Source: JBGPIK01 sp041484845 (GTDB lineage Bacteria; Desulfobacterota; Binatia; UBA9968). Taken from it: a stretch of 5,056 nucleotides of DNA. Positions 4,825 through 5,056 of this stretch are shown in pieces. The position numbers and the translations under genes were made by a program. Position 1 is the stretch's first letter, and the number at the start of each line of letters is the position of its first letter. The DNA is taken from assembly GCA_041484845.1 (NCBI GenBank), contig JBGPIK010000469.1, forward strand, positions 1-5,056, given 5' to 3'. The notes under the pieces were generated by a model, which had not been told where the DNA came from, made no database searches, and saw nothing but the letters and a program-made list of their open reading frames with translations.

Positions 4825-5056
4825 GATAGAGGTTGTCGATGAAACCGCTGTCGTCGAATTCTTTGACAAATTCGTCCCGAATAACACGCCGCGGGTCTAA
4901 TTTAGCGGCCTCCGGCCTTCTGCTCGCGAGAACCTTGATGGTCTCGACAATTCCTTCCCGCGGAACGTAAGGCTTAGGTCCCACCAGTGCGCCGGCGAGC
5001 CCGTTGTAGGTGGCTTCGACCGCGGCCAAGTCCGTTGTACGCGCATAGCGCGCAAC
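4814..5056 (-). CDS. NMT1/THI5-like ABC transporter substrate-binding protein (C-terminal end, 5' truncated)
   Basis: The minus-strand frame is open to the right edge, giving 80 visible residues that begin VARYARTTDLAAVEATYNG and end IDNLYRSR before TGA at 4814-4816. The TTG at 5029 is internal, because coding continues nine codons further to the edge. The fragment is helical and shows the C-terminal pattern of SsuA/TauA/NMT1-like binding proteins: YNGLAGAL, PYVPREGIVETIKVL, DPRRVIRDEFVKEFDDSGFI. The last part parallels the complete protein at 2617-3603 (PYPTREGIAEAL and VKGLEDSGFF), which supports a common family. It should be a periplasmic solute-binding protein for an ABC transporter. The ligand-binding lobes are outside the window, so nothing can be said about its substrate. 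It precedes the Bug-type gene on the same strand, with paired hairpins and a separate promoter between them. Confidence 0.8.
   Translation of the reverse strand, partial: VARYARTTDLAAVEATYNGLAGALVGPKPYVPREGIVETIKVLASRRPEAAKLDPRRVIRDEFVKEFDDSGFIDNLYRSR

Noticed and set aside
1..5056. CRISPR array, tRNA, rRNA, riboswitch or phage attachment site
   Set aside because: I saw no regularly spaced direct repeats, no tRNA-like cloverleaf with CCA end, no rRNA signature and no integrase context anywhere in the window.

Overview
This 5,056-base window appears to be bacterial chromosome from a Gram-negative lineage. It has moderately high GC by eye, clear Shine-Dalgarno sites, one sigma70-type promoter, and several secreted solute-binding proteins of the NMT1/THI5 and Bug/TctC families. 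Expansion of those two families, plus a repeat of the type that translates to 'CPERSRR', is common in soil and groundwater proteobacteria and in Desulfobacterota/Rokubacteria/Tectomicrobia-like metagenome genomes. That placement is an inference from general family knowledge; no marker gene is present to fix the taxon.

Layout, left to right. Positions 2-1117 (+) hold the C-terminal part of an FAD-dependent dehydrogenase/reductase of the fumarate reductase flavoprotein fold, cut by the left edge. A terminator-like hairpin follows (1185-1208), then an unrecognised ORF of about 90 codons (1225-1497). After a 291-base stretch with no gene come two small genes on the same strand: a winged-helix protein (1789-1998) and a four-cysteine zinc-ribbon protein (2082-2243). 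Positions 2244-2616 are non-coding and contain a roughly 200-bp element bounded by imperfect 32-bp inverted repeats (2273-2472), with a REP-like palindromic sequence inside it.

The right half is a solute-binding-protein cluster. An NMT1/THI5-like protein (2617-3603, +) converges on a Bug/TctC-type protein (3657-4679, -). Upstream of the Bug gene on the minus strand lies the C-terminal end of a second NMT1/THI5-like protein (4814-5056, -), cut by the right edge. The Bug gene has its own promoter (TTGACA, 18-base spacer, TATAAG) and a well-placed AAGGAG site.

The three binding proteins probably deliver small organic solutes to transporters encoded elsewhere, since no permease or ATPase gene is visible. 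The flavoprotein may oxidise or reduce a compound taken up by such systems, but nothing in the sequence links them directly. Three long start choices should be shortened: the winged-helix gene to 1789, the first binding protein to 2617 and the Bug gene to 4679. I did not find a clear novel system. The inverted-repeat element and the active-site region of the flavoprotein are the items most worth checking.
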